From Deinococcus indicus (GTDB lineage Bacteria; Deinococcota; Deinococci; Deinococcales; Deinococcaceae): 64,000 nucleotides of DNA. The notes beneath the pieces were generated by a model. It saw only the letters and a list, made by a program, of their open reading frames with translations. It was not told the origin of the DNA and made no database searches. Every line of letters starts with the position of its first letter. Positions within the stretch are counted from its first letter, which is position 1. Of this stretch, positions 1 through 16,627 are shown one piece after another. Position numbers and translations under genes: made by a program. The stretch is taken from positions 29,131 to 93,130 of the forward strand of contig NZ_NHMK01000006.1 of the NCBI RefSeq assembly GCF_002198095.1. The letters run 5' to 3'.

Positions 1-319
1 TCCGACGCGCCTGGGAGAACGGCACGCGCTTCACCGGCCTGTTCGCCCAGAGCGACGAGAGTGCCGCCGGGGCCGTCGCCGCCCTCGAGGACCTGGGCGT
101 GGACGTGCCCGGTCAGGTCAGCGTGGTCGGTTTCGACGGCCTGCCGGAACTGCCCATCCGCCAGACGCTCACGACCGTCGCGCAGGACATTCCCCGCATC
201 GCCGCCACCGCCCTGGCCCTCGTGCAGGACGCCATCGGCGGCCAGCCCGCCAGGGGCGAATTCATTCCCGTGCAGCTTCTTCCCGGCGCGACCGTCGCGC
301 CGCCCCCCGGAGGCACCCC

Positions 320-323
<4 letters not shown>
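1..323 (+). CDS. LacI-family transcriptional regulator, C-terminal part (partial)
   Basis: The frame is open from the first bases of the window and ends in TGA at 321-323, so the gene begins upstream. The visible residues (RRAWENG..FTGLFAQSDESAAG..VSVVGFDGLPE) are the C-terminal half of the periplasmic-binding-protein-like effector domain of LacI/GalR regulators; the VGFDG motif is typical. The stop overlaps the ATG of the sugar-binding protein (ATGA), so it is translationally coupled to the transporter it probably regulates. The DNA-binding domain lies outside the window and the effector sugar is unknown. Confidence 0.9.
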
Positions 324-1561
<1,238 letters not shown>

Positions 1562-1585
1562 CTTCCGGGGCATTGATGCGCTGAT

Positions 1586-1622
1586 GCGGCGTGGCGGGAG
1601 GGCTCTCCCCTGCCCGCCGCGC
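1586..1622 (+). other. Intercistronic GC-rich hairpin after the binding-protein gene
   Basis: The 129-nt gap between binding protein and first permease contains an imperfect GC-rich inverted repeat (GCGGCGTGGCGGGAGGG facing CCCCTGCCCGCCGC). No T-tract follows. Such hairpins often stabilise the upstream binding-protein mRNA or reduce read-through into the permease genes; that role is inferred. Confidence 0.45.
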
Positions 1623-1690
1623 TCCGCCCGTTCTTCTTCCTGCCCGGTCCCGGCCCTGCCGGGCGCCGGCACCCCCCTGGAGGGCCTGCC

Positions 1691-2781
1691 ATGCTCCGAC
1701 GAGGCCAGACGCCCGCCGCGCTGCTGTTTCTCGCGCCGTTCCTGATCACCACCGCCGTCTTCTTCTTCTATGCGTTCGGGCGGGCCATCTACTACTCGTT
1801 CACGGACTTCAACCTGTTCAACGATCCGCGCTTGATCGGCGTGAAACCGTACGCGGACGTGCTGGGCGACCCGTCGTTCCGGCGGGCGCTGGCGAACAGT
1901 CTGGTGTTCGCGGTCATCACCACCACGTTGCAGACCGTGGGCGCGCTGCTGATGGCCGTCGCTCTGAACACCCGCATCCGCGGCATGGGCTTCTTCCGTT
2001 CGGCGTGGTACATGCCGTCCATCACGAGCAGCGTGGTGATCACGCTGATCTTCCTGTGGCTGTTCCAGCGGCGCGGCGTGGCGAACTACCTGATCACGCA
2101 GTGGCAGGCGTTCCAGCCGCTGATCCTGACCTTCCTGGGCGTGCTGGCCGCCGCGCAGGTCGCGCAGGTGCTGTGGGAACGTTCGCGGCGACTGCCGGCC
2201 GGCTGGCTGGACCCGGCGCTGGCCGCCACGAGTGCGCTGCTGGCGGTGGCCGTGACGGCCGCGCTCGCCTGGACGGGCGTGGTCGCGGCGCGCGAGGTGC
2301 CGCCCTTCGACTACCAGTACTTCGCGGACCGCTGGATCAGCGTGGGCGGCGTGCGCGTGCTGAGCGTGCCGATGCTGGTCGTGATCATCCAGAACACCTT
2401 CACGACCATTCCCACCCTGATGCTGTTCTTCCTGGCGGGGTTGCAGAACATTCCCGGCGCGCTGTACGAGGCGGCCGATATCGACGGCGCGACCCCCTGG
2501 CAGAAACTCACGCGGGTGACGGTGCCCATGCTGCGGCCCGTGACGTTCTACGTGATCACGGTCGGACGGATCGGGACCATGCAGATGTTCGATCAGGTGG
2601 CCGTGATCGGCAGCGCCGCGCCGGGCGACACGCTGATCACGCTGGCGTACTACGTGTACTCGAACACCTTCAAGGCCGGGGCCGCGCCCGTGAACATGGC
2701 GTCGGCCGGGGCGATCATCCTGGCGCTGATCATTCTGGTGATGGTGGCCGCGCAGCGCCGCTTCTTCCCGTCGGAGGCCCC

Positions 2782-2785
<4 letters not shown>
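1691..2785 (+). CDS. Sugar ABC transporter permease (MalF/UgpA type)
   Basis: A 364-residue inner-membrane permease with an N-terminal transmembrane helix (FLAPFLITTAVFFFYAFG), the conserved FTDFN segment and the EAA loop EAADIDGATPWQKLTRVTVP that docks on the ATPase. Between the third and fourth core helices there is an extra stretch of about 80 residues (roughly 145-225) with two added hydrophobic segments. The start follows GGAGGGCCTGCC. The stop overlaps the next gene's ATG, so the two permeases are co-translated as a heterodimer. Confidence 0.92.
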
Positions 2786-4302
<1,517 letters not shown>

Positions 4303-4375
4303 CCGGCCCACCCCTCCCCCGCCCCTCCCGCCCCGGCGCCTCCCCGCTCCGACTCTTCACCGAAGGATTCCCACC

Positions 4376-6289
<1,914 letters not shown>

Positions 6290-6296
6290 ACGAAAC

Positions 6297-6325
6297 AGAC
6301 GGACCGGTCCCCTCCCGATCCGTCT
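6297..6325 (+). terminator. Weak hairpin after the debranching gene
   Basis: AGACGGA (6297-6303) pairs with TCCGTCT (6319-6325) around a 15-nt loop, just past the stop codon of the hydrolase. There is no T-run. It may end the first operon. Confidence 0.35.
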
Positions 6326-6348
6326 GCGTCACCTGCAGGGAGGGGATC

Positions 6349-6485
6349 ATACGGACTCCGATTGAATGGGCTGCAAAGACCGTTCAATCCGAGCGAAGCG
6401 AGTGGGAGCAAAACGGGTTCCGGACGTGGAGCCGGCAGGGGCGGTGAAGTTCCGGATTGTCGGCGAAACAAACGGCAGTCCGTAT
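6349..6485. repeat. MITE-like short repeat, copy 1 (complete)
   Basis: A 137-bp element with perfect terminal inverted repeats ATACGGACT (6349-6357) and AGTCCGTAT (6477-6485). Internal landmarks shared with the other copies are CCGATTGAATGGGCTGCAAA, CAATCCGAGCGAAGCG, GGTGAAGTTCCGGATTGT and CGAAACAAACGGC. The ends can be read as CGGACT...AGTCCG flanked by TA, as expected for a TA-targeting (IS630/mariner-like) MITE. The stop codon of the SulP gene overlaps its right end. Confidence 0.85.
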
Positions 6486-7989
6486 CAGTGACCGGCGCTG
6501 CGGTCCAGGGCGCCGGGTTTGTCATGCACGGCCAGCCGGTCGATCAGGGTGGCGGACGCCCCGTTCAGGCCGATCAGTTCGGCGGGCGTGCCCAGGCGCC
6601 TGAATTTCAACATGACCTTGTCGAGCGCGCCGACCGCTGAGCCGTCCCAGAAGTGCGCGTCCGTCAGGTCGATCACGACGCGGCGGGCAGGCTGCGTGAA
6701 GTCGAACTGGTGCAGGAAGTCGTGCGTACTGACGAAGAACAGCTGGCCCTGCACGCGGTAGGTGCGGGTGCCGTCGGCGCTGTCGGTGTGCGTCACCTGC
6801 GAGAGTTGCGAGACCTTGCGCGCGAAGAACAGGGCGCTGAGAATCACGCCGACCAGCACGCCCCGGCTGAGGTCGTGCGTGAGGACGGTCACGGCGACGG
6901 TGGCCAGCATGACGATGCTCTCGCTCTTCGGGAAGACGGTCAGGCTTTTCAGGCTGCTCCAGTCGAAGGTGCCGACCGAGACGACGATCATCACCGCGAC
7001 CAGCGCCGCCATCGGGATCTGTACCAGCAGCGGTTGCAGCAGCAGGATCAGCACGAGCAGGAACGCGCCTGCCACGAAGGTCGAGAGTCGGCCGCGCCCG
7101 CCGTTGGAGACGTTGATCATGCTCTGGCCGATCATGGCGCAGCCCGCCATCCCGCCGAAGAAGCCGGTCACGATGTTCGCCACGCCCTGCCCGCGGGATT
7201 CCGCGTTCTTGTCGCTGGTCGTGTCGGTCCGCTCGTCGATGAGCTGCGCGGTCAGCAGGCTCTCGAGAATGCCGACCAGGGCCAGCGTGAGCGCCACGGG
7301 CGTGATGATGCCCAGCGTTTCGAGGGTCAGGGGCACCTGCGGGAAGCTGAAGGGTGGCAGGGCGGTGGGCAGGGTGCCCATGTCGCCCACAGTTTTCACG
7401 TCGGCTCCCGTGAAGACCGCCACCAGGGTCAGGGCCACGATGGCGACCAGGGCACTCGGAATGGCCCTGAACACGCGGGGCAGCAGGTAGATGATCGCCA
7501 GGCCGGCAGCGACCATCGCGTACATCTGCCAGTTCGCGCCCACGAACTGGGGCAGTTGCGCCATGAAAATCAGAATGGCCAGCGCGTTGACGAAGCCCAC
7601 CATGACGCTGCGCGGAATGAACTTGAGGTAGCGCGCCAGCCGCGCCCAGCCGAACATCATCTGGAACACGCCGGTCAGGACGGTCGCCGCGAACAGGTAC
7701 TCGAGGCCGTGATCCCGGACCAGACCGGTCATCAGCAGGGCCATGGCGCCGGTCGCGGCGCTGATCATGCCGGGCCGCCCACCCAGGAACGCGGTGACGA
7801 TCGCGATGATGAACGACGCGTACAGACCCACCTGGGGGTCCACGCCGGCAATGATCGAGAAGGCGATCGCTTCGGGGATCAGGGCGAGCGCCACGACGAT
7901 CCCGGCCAGGATGTCCCGGCGGGGATTGCCGAACCATTCGCGCCTGTACTGCGCGAGGTCGAATCTTGAAACGGGACTTGCGGTCATAT
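6485..7989 (-). CDS. SulP-family anion transporter with STAS domain
   Basis: A 500-residue inner-membrane transporter. Residues 20-390 are the SulP core, with about 12 hydrophobic segments and family patterns such as [34 protein letters not shown] and the [19 protein letters not shown] stretch. Residues about 400-500 form a cytoplasmic STAS domain ([20 protein letters not shown]). It likely moves sulfate, bicarbonate or another oxyanion; the substrate cannot be read from sequence. The ATG at 7989 was preferred to a GTG two codons upstream because GAGG lies 5 nt before it. The TGA stop overlaps the end of MITE copy 1. Confidence 0.93.
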
Positions 7990-8301
7990 GCACCTCAGGG
8001 GTGCCGTGACAACTGCCGGCAGGGGCAGCGCCCCACCGGGAAGGGCCGCCGGGATGGGCCCTGGGTTTCAGTTATCGTCGGGGGCGTCACTCAAAGTGGG
8101 ACGCCGCGCCCGCGGCTTCCGGAGTATGCCGCATGAAGGACCACACGGCAACCGCCGGGATGGGGGCGCCTGTCCCGGCGGTTGCCGCTGTGCCGCTGCC
8201 CTTCTGCTCGGCCGGTTCCGTTCACTCGCTCCGCCCGGGCACGGGCCGGGCCTCAGGAAAGCGTGGAGTGGTGGCCGTTCAGCGGTGGGTGGCGGCCGCG
8301 T
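7990..8301. other. Intergenic region, 312 bases
   Basis: No gene is supported here. It holds the upstream region of the SulP gene, with no clear -35/-10 pair, and the strong hairpin at 8147-8186. Short overlapping open frames lack start signals and family features. Confidence 0.6.
8147..8186 (-). terminator. Perfect 14-bp GC-rich hairpin downstream of the arsR/DUF6428 unit
   Basis: GGCAACCGCCGGGA (8147-8160) is followed after 12 nt by its exact reverse complement (8173-8186). It lies about 115 nt beyond the DUF6428-like stop codon on the minus strand, so it may end that transcript, although there is no T-tract. Confidence 0.55.
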
Positions 8302-8877
<576 letters not shown>

Positions 8878-8917
8878 GGCGTTCTCCCTTGGGTTGGGGG
8901 CGGCTGGGGGGTGGCGG

Positions 8918-9238
<321 letters not shown>

Positions 9239-9244
9239 GGATGC

Positions 9245-9273
9245 ATGGTCGCCGATTCATCGAAGAATGTCAA
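9245..9273 (-). promoter_or_regulatory. arsR promoter and probable operator
   Basis: On the minus strand, TTGACA (9273-9268) is followed after 17 nt by a weak GACCAT. The near-palindrome ATTCATCGAAGAAT (9255-9268) sits in the spacer, where a bound ArsR dimer would block RNA polymerase. The ATG of arsR is only six bases beyond the -10 position, so the message may be leaderless. Confidence 0.6.
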
Positions 9274-9328
9274 TGCGTTCAGGGGAGGGGCGTCAGTGTG
9301 TCCGGCCACCCCTCCCCCACCGCCGGGC

Positions 9329-10038
<710 letters not shown>

Positions 10039-10042
<4 letters not shown>

Positions 10043-10473
10043 ACGCGCGCCGCCACCCACGCCTGAATGCGAGCGTCAATCTCGTCCCGCACGTGCCGGA
10101 ACACCGCGAGGCGCTCCTCTTCACTGCCGGTGGCGGCGGCCGGATCCTCGAAAGGCCAGTGCAGGCGGTACGTGGCGTTCGGGAAGATCGGGCAGTTCGC
10201 CTCCGCACGGTCACACACCGTGATCACGTACGTGAAGTGCTCCGCGATCAGGGGTCTGACGCCCTTGGCCTGCAGGTGCCCGGTGGGCAGACCGGACTCC
10301 TGCAGCACCTGCACGGTCAGCGGGTTGACGCTGCCCGGCTCCAGCCCGGCCGACGTGACCGCGTAACGGCCGCCGCCATGATGCTCGAGCAGCACCTGGG
10401 CCAGCTGGGAACGGGCAGTGTTGCCGGTACACAGGAACAGGACAGAGACTGGACGGGATTCGACTGTATTCAT
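10039..10473 (-). CDS. arsC: Arsenate reductase, low-molecular-weight phosphatase type (second copy)
   Basis: A 144-residue protein with the LMW-PTPase P-loop FLCTGNTARSQLAQ near the N-terminus and VITVCDRAEANCP about 75 residues on, which supplies the redox cysteines of thioredoxin-coupled ArsC. It reduces arsenate to arsenite in the cytoplasm. Start at 10473, with GGAGG five nt upstream. It lies 46 nt after arsB and overlaps the metallophosphatase. It differs clearly from the arsC at 11829-12290, so it is not a recent duplicate. Confidence 0.88.
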
Positions 10474-10519
10474 GGCAACCTCCTGAACAGGGTGTGAACG
10501 GACCGGGCGGACGGACATA

Positions 10520-11827
<1,308 letters not shown>

Positions 11828-11828
11828 G

Positions 11829-12290
11829 TTACTGCGCGCTCACGGCGGGGCTGTCCTCGTAGGTGGGCGGCGCGTCCCGGCCGTCTTTCAGGGCCTGCAC
11901 GAAGGCCTCGAATTGAACGCCCAGCTGGTCGCGCACGGCCCGCCAGCGGTCCAGACTGCCGCCCGACGGGTCCACGAAGGGGTAGTGGCGGCGGGTGGTC
12001 TGGCCGGGGTACGCGGGGCAGGCCTCGGCGGCGCTGTCGCACACGGTCACCACGTAATCGAAGTTCTGCGCGTCCGGCACGTCCCAGAGGGTCTTGCTGG
12101 TGTGGGTGCTCAGGTCCAGGCCCAGTTCGCTCATGACGGTAATCGCGTCGTCCTTGACGCGGGTGGCCTCGGTACCGGCCGAGTGGACCTCCAGGGGCAC
12201 GCCGAGGCGGTGGGCGGCGTCGCGGGTCAGGGCCTCGGCCATCTGCGAGCGGGCGGAGTTGTGGGTGCACAGGATCAGGACACGGGTCAC
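11829..12290 (-). CDS. arsC: Arsenate reductase, thioredoxin-coupled
   Basis: A 153-residue ArsC of the S. aureus pI258 type. The P-loop nucleophile is Cys8 in [10 protein letters not shown], and the resolving pair is Cys84 and Cys91 in [12 protein letters not shown]. The [10 protein letters not shown] and [10 protein letters not shown] segments are typical of the family. It starts at a GTG (12290), nine nt after the arsR stop, with only a weak purine-rich site before it. It is first of the enzyme genes in the ars operon. Confidence 0.92.
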   Translation of the reverse strand: MTRVLILCTHNSARSQMAEALTRDAAHRLGVPLEVHSAGTEATRVKDDAITVMSELGLDLSTHTSKTLWDVPDAQNFDYVVTVCDSAAEACPAYPGQTTRRHYPFVDPSGGSLDRWRAVRDQLGVQFEAFVQALKDGRDAPPTYEDSPAVSAQ

Positions 12291-12299
12291 CCCGTCACG

Positions 12300-12620
12300 T
12301 TAACATACCGATTTGGATTGATCTGTCAGGGCTGCGTGATCCGGCAACAGGTCGGTCAGCAGTTCGCCGCCCAGCCGGTACAGGGTCACGTGGCTCAGGG
12401 CGTAGTAGACGTTCTTCCCCCGCTGCTCCGACGTGACCAGACCGGCGTCCCGCAAAACCGCCAGGTGATACGACACCTTCGATTGCGGCATGTTCAGCAG
12501 CGCTTCCAGATCGCAGACGCAGTGCTCACCGGTCGCCAGATACCGCGTCAGTTCATACCGGGTGTCCTGCGCCAGGGCCTTGATCTGATCAAGTACAGTC
12601 GGTGCGGCAGTGGGGGTCAC
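12300..12620 (-). CDS. arsR: ArsR-family repressor of the ars operon
   Basis: A 106-residue winged-helix repressor with the metalloid-binding ExCVCDLE motif (EHCVCDLEALLNM, about residues 32-44), a SKVSYHLAVLRDAGLV recognition helix and a RGKNVYYAL wing. It leads the ars operon and should be autorepressing until As(III) or Sb(III) binds. The GTG start at 12620 lies six nt after a TAGGAT box, so the transcript is probably leaderless. Confidence 0.92.
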   Translation of the reverse strand: MTPTAAPTVLDQIKALAQDTRYELTRYLATGEHCVCDLEALLNMPQSKVSYHLAVLRDAGLVTSEQRGKNVYYALSHVTLYRLGGELLTDLLPDHAALTDQSKSVC

Positions 12621-12626
12621 GCCCCC

Positions 12627-12632
12627 ATCCTA
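12627..12632 (-). promoter_or_regulatory. -10 box of the ars operon (leaderless start)
   Basis: TAGGAT on the minus strand fits TANNNT and is followed by GGGGGC and then the GTG start codon. The TAG of this box is also the stop codon of the upstream ribokinase gene. No good -35 hexamer is visible. Confidence 0.6.
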
Positions 12633-13559
12633 GACGCCAGGACCGCCGGCAGGGAGTCCGGCCCCCACACCGCCCTGCGCGAGGGCGCGGTCGAGTTCGT
12701 GGCGGGAGGGCATGCTGGGCTGCGCGCCCTCGCGGGTGCAGGCCAGCGAGGCCGCCACGCTCGCCTCCCGCATGGCCTGCGGGAGGCTCAGGCCCTCGCC
12801 GAGCGCCCCCGTCAGCACCCCCACGAAGGTATCCCCCGCGCCCGTCGTGTCCCGCACCGTGACCGGATGCGCCGCCACCTCGATCCGCTGACCCCCGTGG
12901 ACTGCCACGCTCCCCGCCCCGCCCAGCGTGACGATCACCGTTCCCGGCCCCAGGGCCTGCGCCGCGTGGAGTTGCTCCGACAGGCCGCCGTGGGCCGCGC
13001 CGGTCAGGGTGCTCAGTTCCCCCTCATTCACCACCAGCACGTCCACATTCGCCAGCAGCTCCGCCGGAAGGGGCGAGGTGGGGGCGGGTGCGGCGTTCAG
13101 GACGACCGTCACCCCCCGCTCCCGCGCCGAGCGGGCGTAGGCCTGCACGGTGACCAGCGGCAGTTCGAGTTGCAGGATCAGGTGCGTGACGTCCGTGAAG
13201 TCCGGCCTGTGCTCCGGGGTCAGGAGGGCGTTGGCGCCGGAGGCGACGGCGATGACGTTCTCGCCGCTGTCGGCGACGGTGATGAAGGCCGCGCCGGTGG
13301 GAGCGTCGAGGGTGAGGGTGGTGTCCTGCACGCCACTGGCACACAGGGACTCGCGGAGGGGAGCGGCGTAGGGGTCGTCGCCGAGGGCGCCGAAGAAGCG
13401 GGTGGGGTGGCCGCTGCGGGCGCAGGCGACCGCCTGATTGGCACCCTTGCCGCCGGGGGCGGTGGTGAAGGCCGGGCCGAGGACCGTCTCGCCGGGGCGG
13501 GGGAGGTGGGGGACGCGGGTGATGAAGTCCAGGTTGGCACTGCCGGCAACGAGAATCAC
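12630..13559 (-). CDS. rbsK: Ribokinase (PfkB family)
   Basis: A 309-residue cytoplasmic sugar kinase that phosphorylates ribose at O5. It carries both PfkB signatures, APGGKGANQAVACARSG (residues 35-50) and DTTGAGDTFVGVLTGAL near residue 235 with the catalytic Asp of GAGD. GTG start at 13559, with GGAGGT six nt upstream. It runs towards the ars operon and ends inside its promoter. The FrcB/Rbs-type importer at 17.8-20.7 kb may supply its substrate, though they are not in one operon. Confidence 0.92.
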   Translation of the reverse strand: MILVAGSANLDFITRVPHLPRPGETVLGPAFTTAPGGKGANQAVACARSGHPTRFFGALGDDPYAAPLRESLCASGVQDTTLTLDAPTGAAFITVADSGENVIAVASGANALLTPEHRPDFTDVTHLILQLELPLVTVQAYARSARERGVTVVLNAAPAPTSPLPAELLANVDVLVVNEGELSTLTGAAHGGLSEQLHAAQALGPGTVIVTLGGAGSVAVHGGQRIEVAAHPVTVRDTTGAGDTFVGVLTGALGEGLSLPQAMREASVAASLACTREGAQPSMPSRHELDRALAQGGVGAGLPAGGPGV

Positions 13560-13685
13560 ACAGACCTCCAGGCGGCCAGCTTCCGTGTGCAGTGCGCCGC
13601 AGACAGCGCCGGAGCGGCCCCGCCCAGCCTAGCAAGCCGGGCCGCGCGACAGACCTGCCGCTTCCGTTCCGTGCAGACTGGGTGG

Positions 13686-14819
13686 ATGGTCCGACACTCC
13701 TCACGCTTCCTGTTCCTGCGTCCCCTGCTGCTGTGCGTGATCCTGTGGGCCGGGGCGGGTCTGGCCGGGGCGCAGCGCGTGGTGGCGCAGCTGCCGGACC
13801 CGGCGGTCTCGCTGACCATGACTGGCGACCTTCACGCCCTGACCCGCGCGGGCGAGCTGTGGAATCTGGCGGGCACACCGGTCCGCCTCGCGGCCGGGCT
13901 GTCCACCGATGCGCCCCTGACCAGCTGCGCGGGGCAGGTGGCTGCCACGCAGCGTGGCGGGCAGCTGTGGTGGGGCCAGCGCCGGGGCGCCGGGAACCTG
14001 AGTGTCAGCGCCGGGACGCTCTGCACGCCGTCAGGCGAGTTGCTGGCGATCAGCCGCGCGGGCGAGGCCCTGCTGATCAGCCGCGCCGGAACCGTGTCGC
14101 GGCGCATGCCGGTCGCGGCCCTGCCGGACGCCCGCCCTCACCTGGCGGACCTGAACGGCGACGGTCGGCCCTGGGTGGTGCTGCTGACCCGTCCGACCAC
14201 CCGCTACGCGCACGGTGTGCTGGGTGACGCCGTGGAAGCGGCCGGACTCGTCGCGCTGGATCCCGTCTCGCTGGCCGTGCGGGCCACCCTGACCCTGCCC
14301 GCCCCACTGGTGTTCGAGGACTGGGAGGCGCGCCCACTGCGCGCGGCGGGGCGGGACGTGCTGGCGGTGGTGCGCGCCTCCCCGCAGGGAGGCGGGGCGC
14401 TGACGGTCGTCGGCCTTCAGGGCGGGACGCTGCGGGTACTGGCCGCCGGGCCGGATTTCGGACGCGGTGGCCGCTGGCTGGCCCCCCTGACGGACGGCGC
14501 CGACCTCTACGCCGTGCATACCCCCCACCTGGGCGGCGCGCTGCACCGCTACGCGCTGACCGGCACGCGCCTGACGGCCACGCCCGTGACCGGGTCGCCC
14601 CTGGTCAGCAACCACCGGCTGGGCGAGCGTCTGGTCACCGGGGGCGTCTGGCAGGGAGGCGTGTGGCTCGGCACGCAGGAGCAGACGCGCACCCTCGGGC
14701 CGGACGAGCTGACGCTCCCGGCCGCTCCGTCCTCGGCGGTCCTGGCCTCGGCGCGGGGCGCCTTCCTGGGCACGCAGGACGGGCGGGTCTGGCAGCTGCC
14801 CGACCGGCAGGCGCCGTAA
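13686..14819 (+). CDS. Exported beta-propeller-like protein of unknown function
   Basis: A 377-residue protein with a signal peptide (basic start, LLLCVILWAGAGLAGAQ, cleavage near residue 29). The mature part is made of short repeated beta-type segments (..TLCTPSGELLAISRAGEALLISRAG..; HLADLNGDGRPWVVLL; GGALHRYALTG), which suggests a propeller with an FG-GAP-like DLNGDG turn. The ATG at 13686 follows a short intergenic region shared with the divergent ribokinase gene. Not assigned to a named family. Probably periplasmic or surface located. Confidence 0.75.
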   Translation: MVRHSSRFLFLRPLLLCVILWAGAGLAGAQRVVAQLPDPAVSLTMTGDLHALTRAGELWNLAGTPVRLAAGLSTDAPLTSCAGQVAATQRGGQLWWGQRRGAGNLSVSAGTLCTPSGELLAISRAGEALLISRAGTVSRRMPVAALPDARPHLADLNGDGRPWVVLLTRPTTRYAHGVLGDAVEAAGLVALDPVSLAVRATLTLPAPLVFEDWEARPLRAAGRDVLAVVRASPQGGGALTVVGLQGGTLRVLAAGPDFGRGGRWLAPLTDGADLYAVHTPHLGGALHRYALTGTRLTATPVTGSPLVSNHRLGERLVTGGVWQGGVWLGTQEQTRTLGPDELTLPAAPSSAVLASARGAFLGTQDGRVWQLPDRQAP

Positions 14820-14951
14820 CGTCACCTGCCATCGCGCGGCGGCGGCGTTTCTGCCACGCTGTCGGTGGGACCCTTCGCTGCCGTGACTGCCGCCGCGCCG
14901 CCCGGCCCGGCCGGTCCCGGCCTCTCCTCCGCGCCCCACCGGAGTCCGTTC

Positions 14952-16240
14952 ATGACCGAGTCCCGCCCGCCTGCCGTCGAACTGCGCATCTACCCGGACT
15001 TCAGTGAGGTCCGCACCCTCGTCCAGAGTGAGGCTGACCGGCTGGAACTGACGTTCCCGGCGACCACCTGGGAGTCGGTGGATCCCGAGTCCATCACCCT
15101 GATCTGCCGTACGCCAGCAAGACCATGCTGGCCCGCGAGAGCTGGCTGACCGCCTTCGAGGGGCGGCGTGTCTGGCTGCGCGCCGCGCACGGGACCGAGG
15201 AGGTCACGCTGATCCGCGCGGACGATCTGCTCGTGCAGAACGCGAACGGCGCGTACTTCCACGCGTCGCAGCAGGACCTGCTTCTGCCCGAGGCGCCGCC
15301 ACCGCAGGGCCAGCGGGGAGTGGTGAGCCTGAGTTTCGCCCTGCGCGGGCCGGGCGAGGGCGTCCTGACCTACCTGACCCGGTCCCTGACCTGGTCCGCG
15401 CAGTAACAGCTGGACATCGACGGTCAGGGGGGCGGGGTGCTGCGCGCCGACGCGACCCTGCACAACCGTGGGGACCTGCCGCTGGAACCGGAAGTCCTGA
15501 CGCTCGTGGCCGGAGAGGTGCGCGGCCAGCGGCCCACGCTGGGATTCAGGCTACCGCGTGACAGAACCTCGTACTTCGCCCAGAACGCCTCGCCCAGCTG
15601 GGAGGATCCGGAGGACGCCCCGGAAATCGCGGGCCTGTACCGGTATCAACTGCTGAACCCACCCCGGCTGGCCGGCGGGTCGAACGTCACGGTGCCGTTC
15701 GAGGACGTGCCGCTGCGCCACACCCGCCTGACGAACGTCGCGTCGCTCGTCATGTCGTTCGCCAGTGAGCAGCGGGGTGCCTTCCAGCGGCGCTACAGCC
15801 TGGTGCCGGAACGGCCGCTGCTGGAGGCCAGGGTCACGGTCCGGGACCAGGGGTACCTGGTCGGGCAGCCGCGGGTCGGGGAAACGGCGGCCGGGCAGGA
15901 GGTGGCCTTCACGCTGGGTCAGGACCCGAACGTGACCTACCACCGGACCGTGACGCTCCTGAGCAGCGCAGCCACGGAGACGGAGGACGTGGACCGCCAC
16001 GGGCGGGCGGTCACGCGCGCCATCCGGGAATACCGGGTGACGTACCGGCTGCACAACGCTGGCCGGCGACCGGTCGAGTTCGAGGTGACGGAACGGACCA
16101 GTTACCTGACCCTCTTCAACGTGAGCGGACCGGCCGGGAATCAGTTCGAGCATCAGACGGACACCGTGGCGTTCCGCGGCGCGCTTCCCCCGACCGGCGA
16201 CGCGACCGTCGAGTTTGAGGTGACGGTCAGGGAAAACTGA
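14952..16240 (+). pseudogene. DUF4139-like protein gene, broken by a frameshift and a nonsense codon
   Basis: Three open pieces belong to one gene of about 430 codons. The first runs from ATG 14952 to about 15105 (MTESRPPAVELRIYPDFSEV..). Near CTGATCTGCCG one base is missing; the next frame continues as PYASKTMLARESWLTAFEGRRV.. That frame meets TAA at 15404-15406 where a TAC/TAT codon fits (TWSAQ-stop-QLDIDGQGGG) and then stays open to TGA 16240. The C-terminal part (NRGDLPLEP.., GLYRYQLLNPPRLAGGSNVTVPFED, ending ATVEFEVTVREN) resembles DUF4139 proteins. Sequencing error could mimic one lesion, hardly both. MITE copy 2 begins at the stop codon. Confidence 0.8.
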
Positions 16241-16399
16241 CACGGACTCCGATTGAACAGGCTGCAAAGCCCGCCGGGTCCGAGCAAAGCGATTCGGAGA
16301 GCTGCCCCGCAGAGTGGGAGAGAAACGCCCCTCCGGACGTGGAGCCGGCCATCCCCGGTGAAGTTCCGGATGGTGGGCGAAACAAACGGCAGTCCATAT
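16240..16399. repeat. MITE-like short repeat, copy 2
   Basis: About 160 bp, same family as 6349-6485. Ends are ACACGGACT (left, one change) and AGTCCATAT (right, one change). It includes an extra internal block (GAGAGCTGCCCCGCAGAGTG) that copy 1 lacks but copies 3 and 4 have. It starts on the last base of the DUF4139-like pseudogene's stop codon. Confidence 0.82.
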
Positions 16400-16504
16400 G
16401 AACGGTTCGGGCGGATCAGTTGGGTGAAGCGGTCGGCGGTCGTGGACTGGGAGCGATAAAACGGTCCGGGCCACGACCGCCAGTTGTGCGCGCCGGGCGG
16501 GCAC

Positions 16505-16627
16505 TTGACAAGTGGTGACCGGGAGTTCACACTAGCCGCATCTCAATGTAATCGTTTGCAACTGGTTTCCTCGTCTGGGAAACCGCTCGAATATACATGT
16601 CCGTCAGGGAGGTGTAATCGTTTTCAA
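16505..16627 (+). promoter_or_regulatory. Promoter region of the LacI gene with two operator-like repeats
   Basis: TTGACA at 16505-16510 may be a -35 box with a poor CACACT -10. Two near-identical boxes follow: TGTAATCGTTTGCAA (16547-16561) and TGTAATCGTTTTCAA (16613-16627). They contain the ATCGTTT/CAA pattern of LacI-family operators. The second ends on the A of the start codon. Between them is an inverted repeat, GGTTTCC (16564-16570) and GGAAACC (16578-16584). This suggests autoregulation through a looped repressor. Confidence 0.6.
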
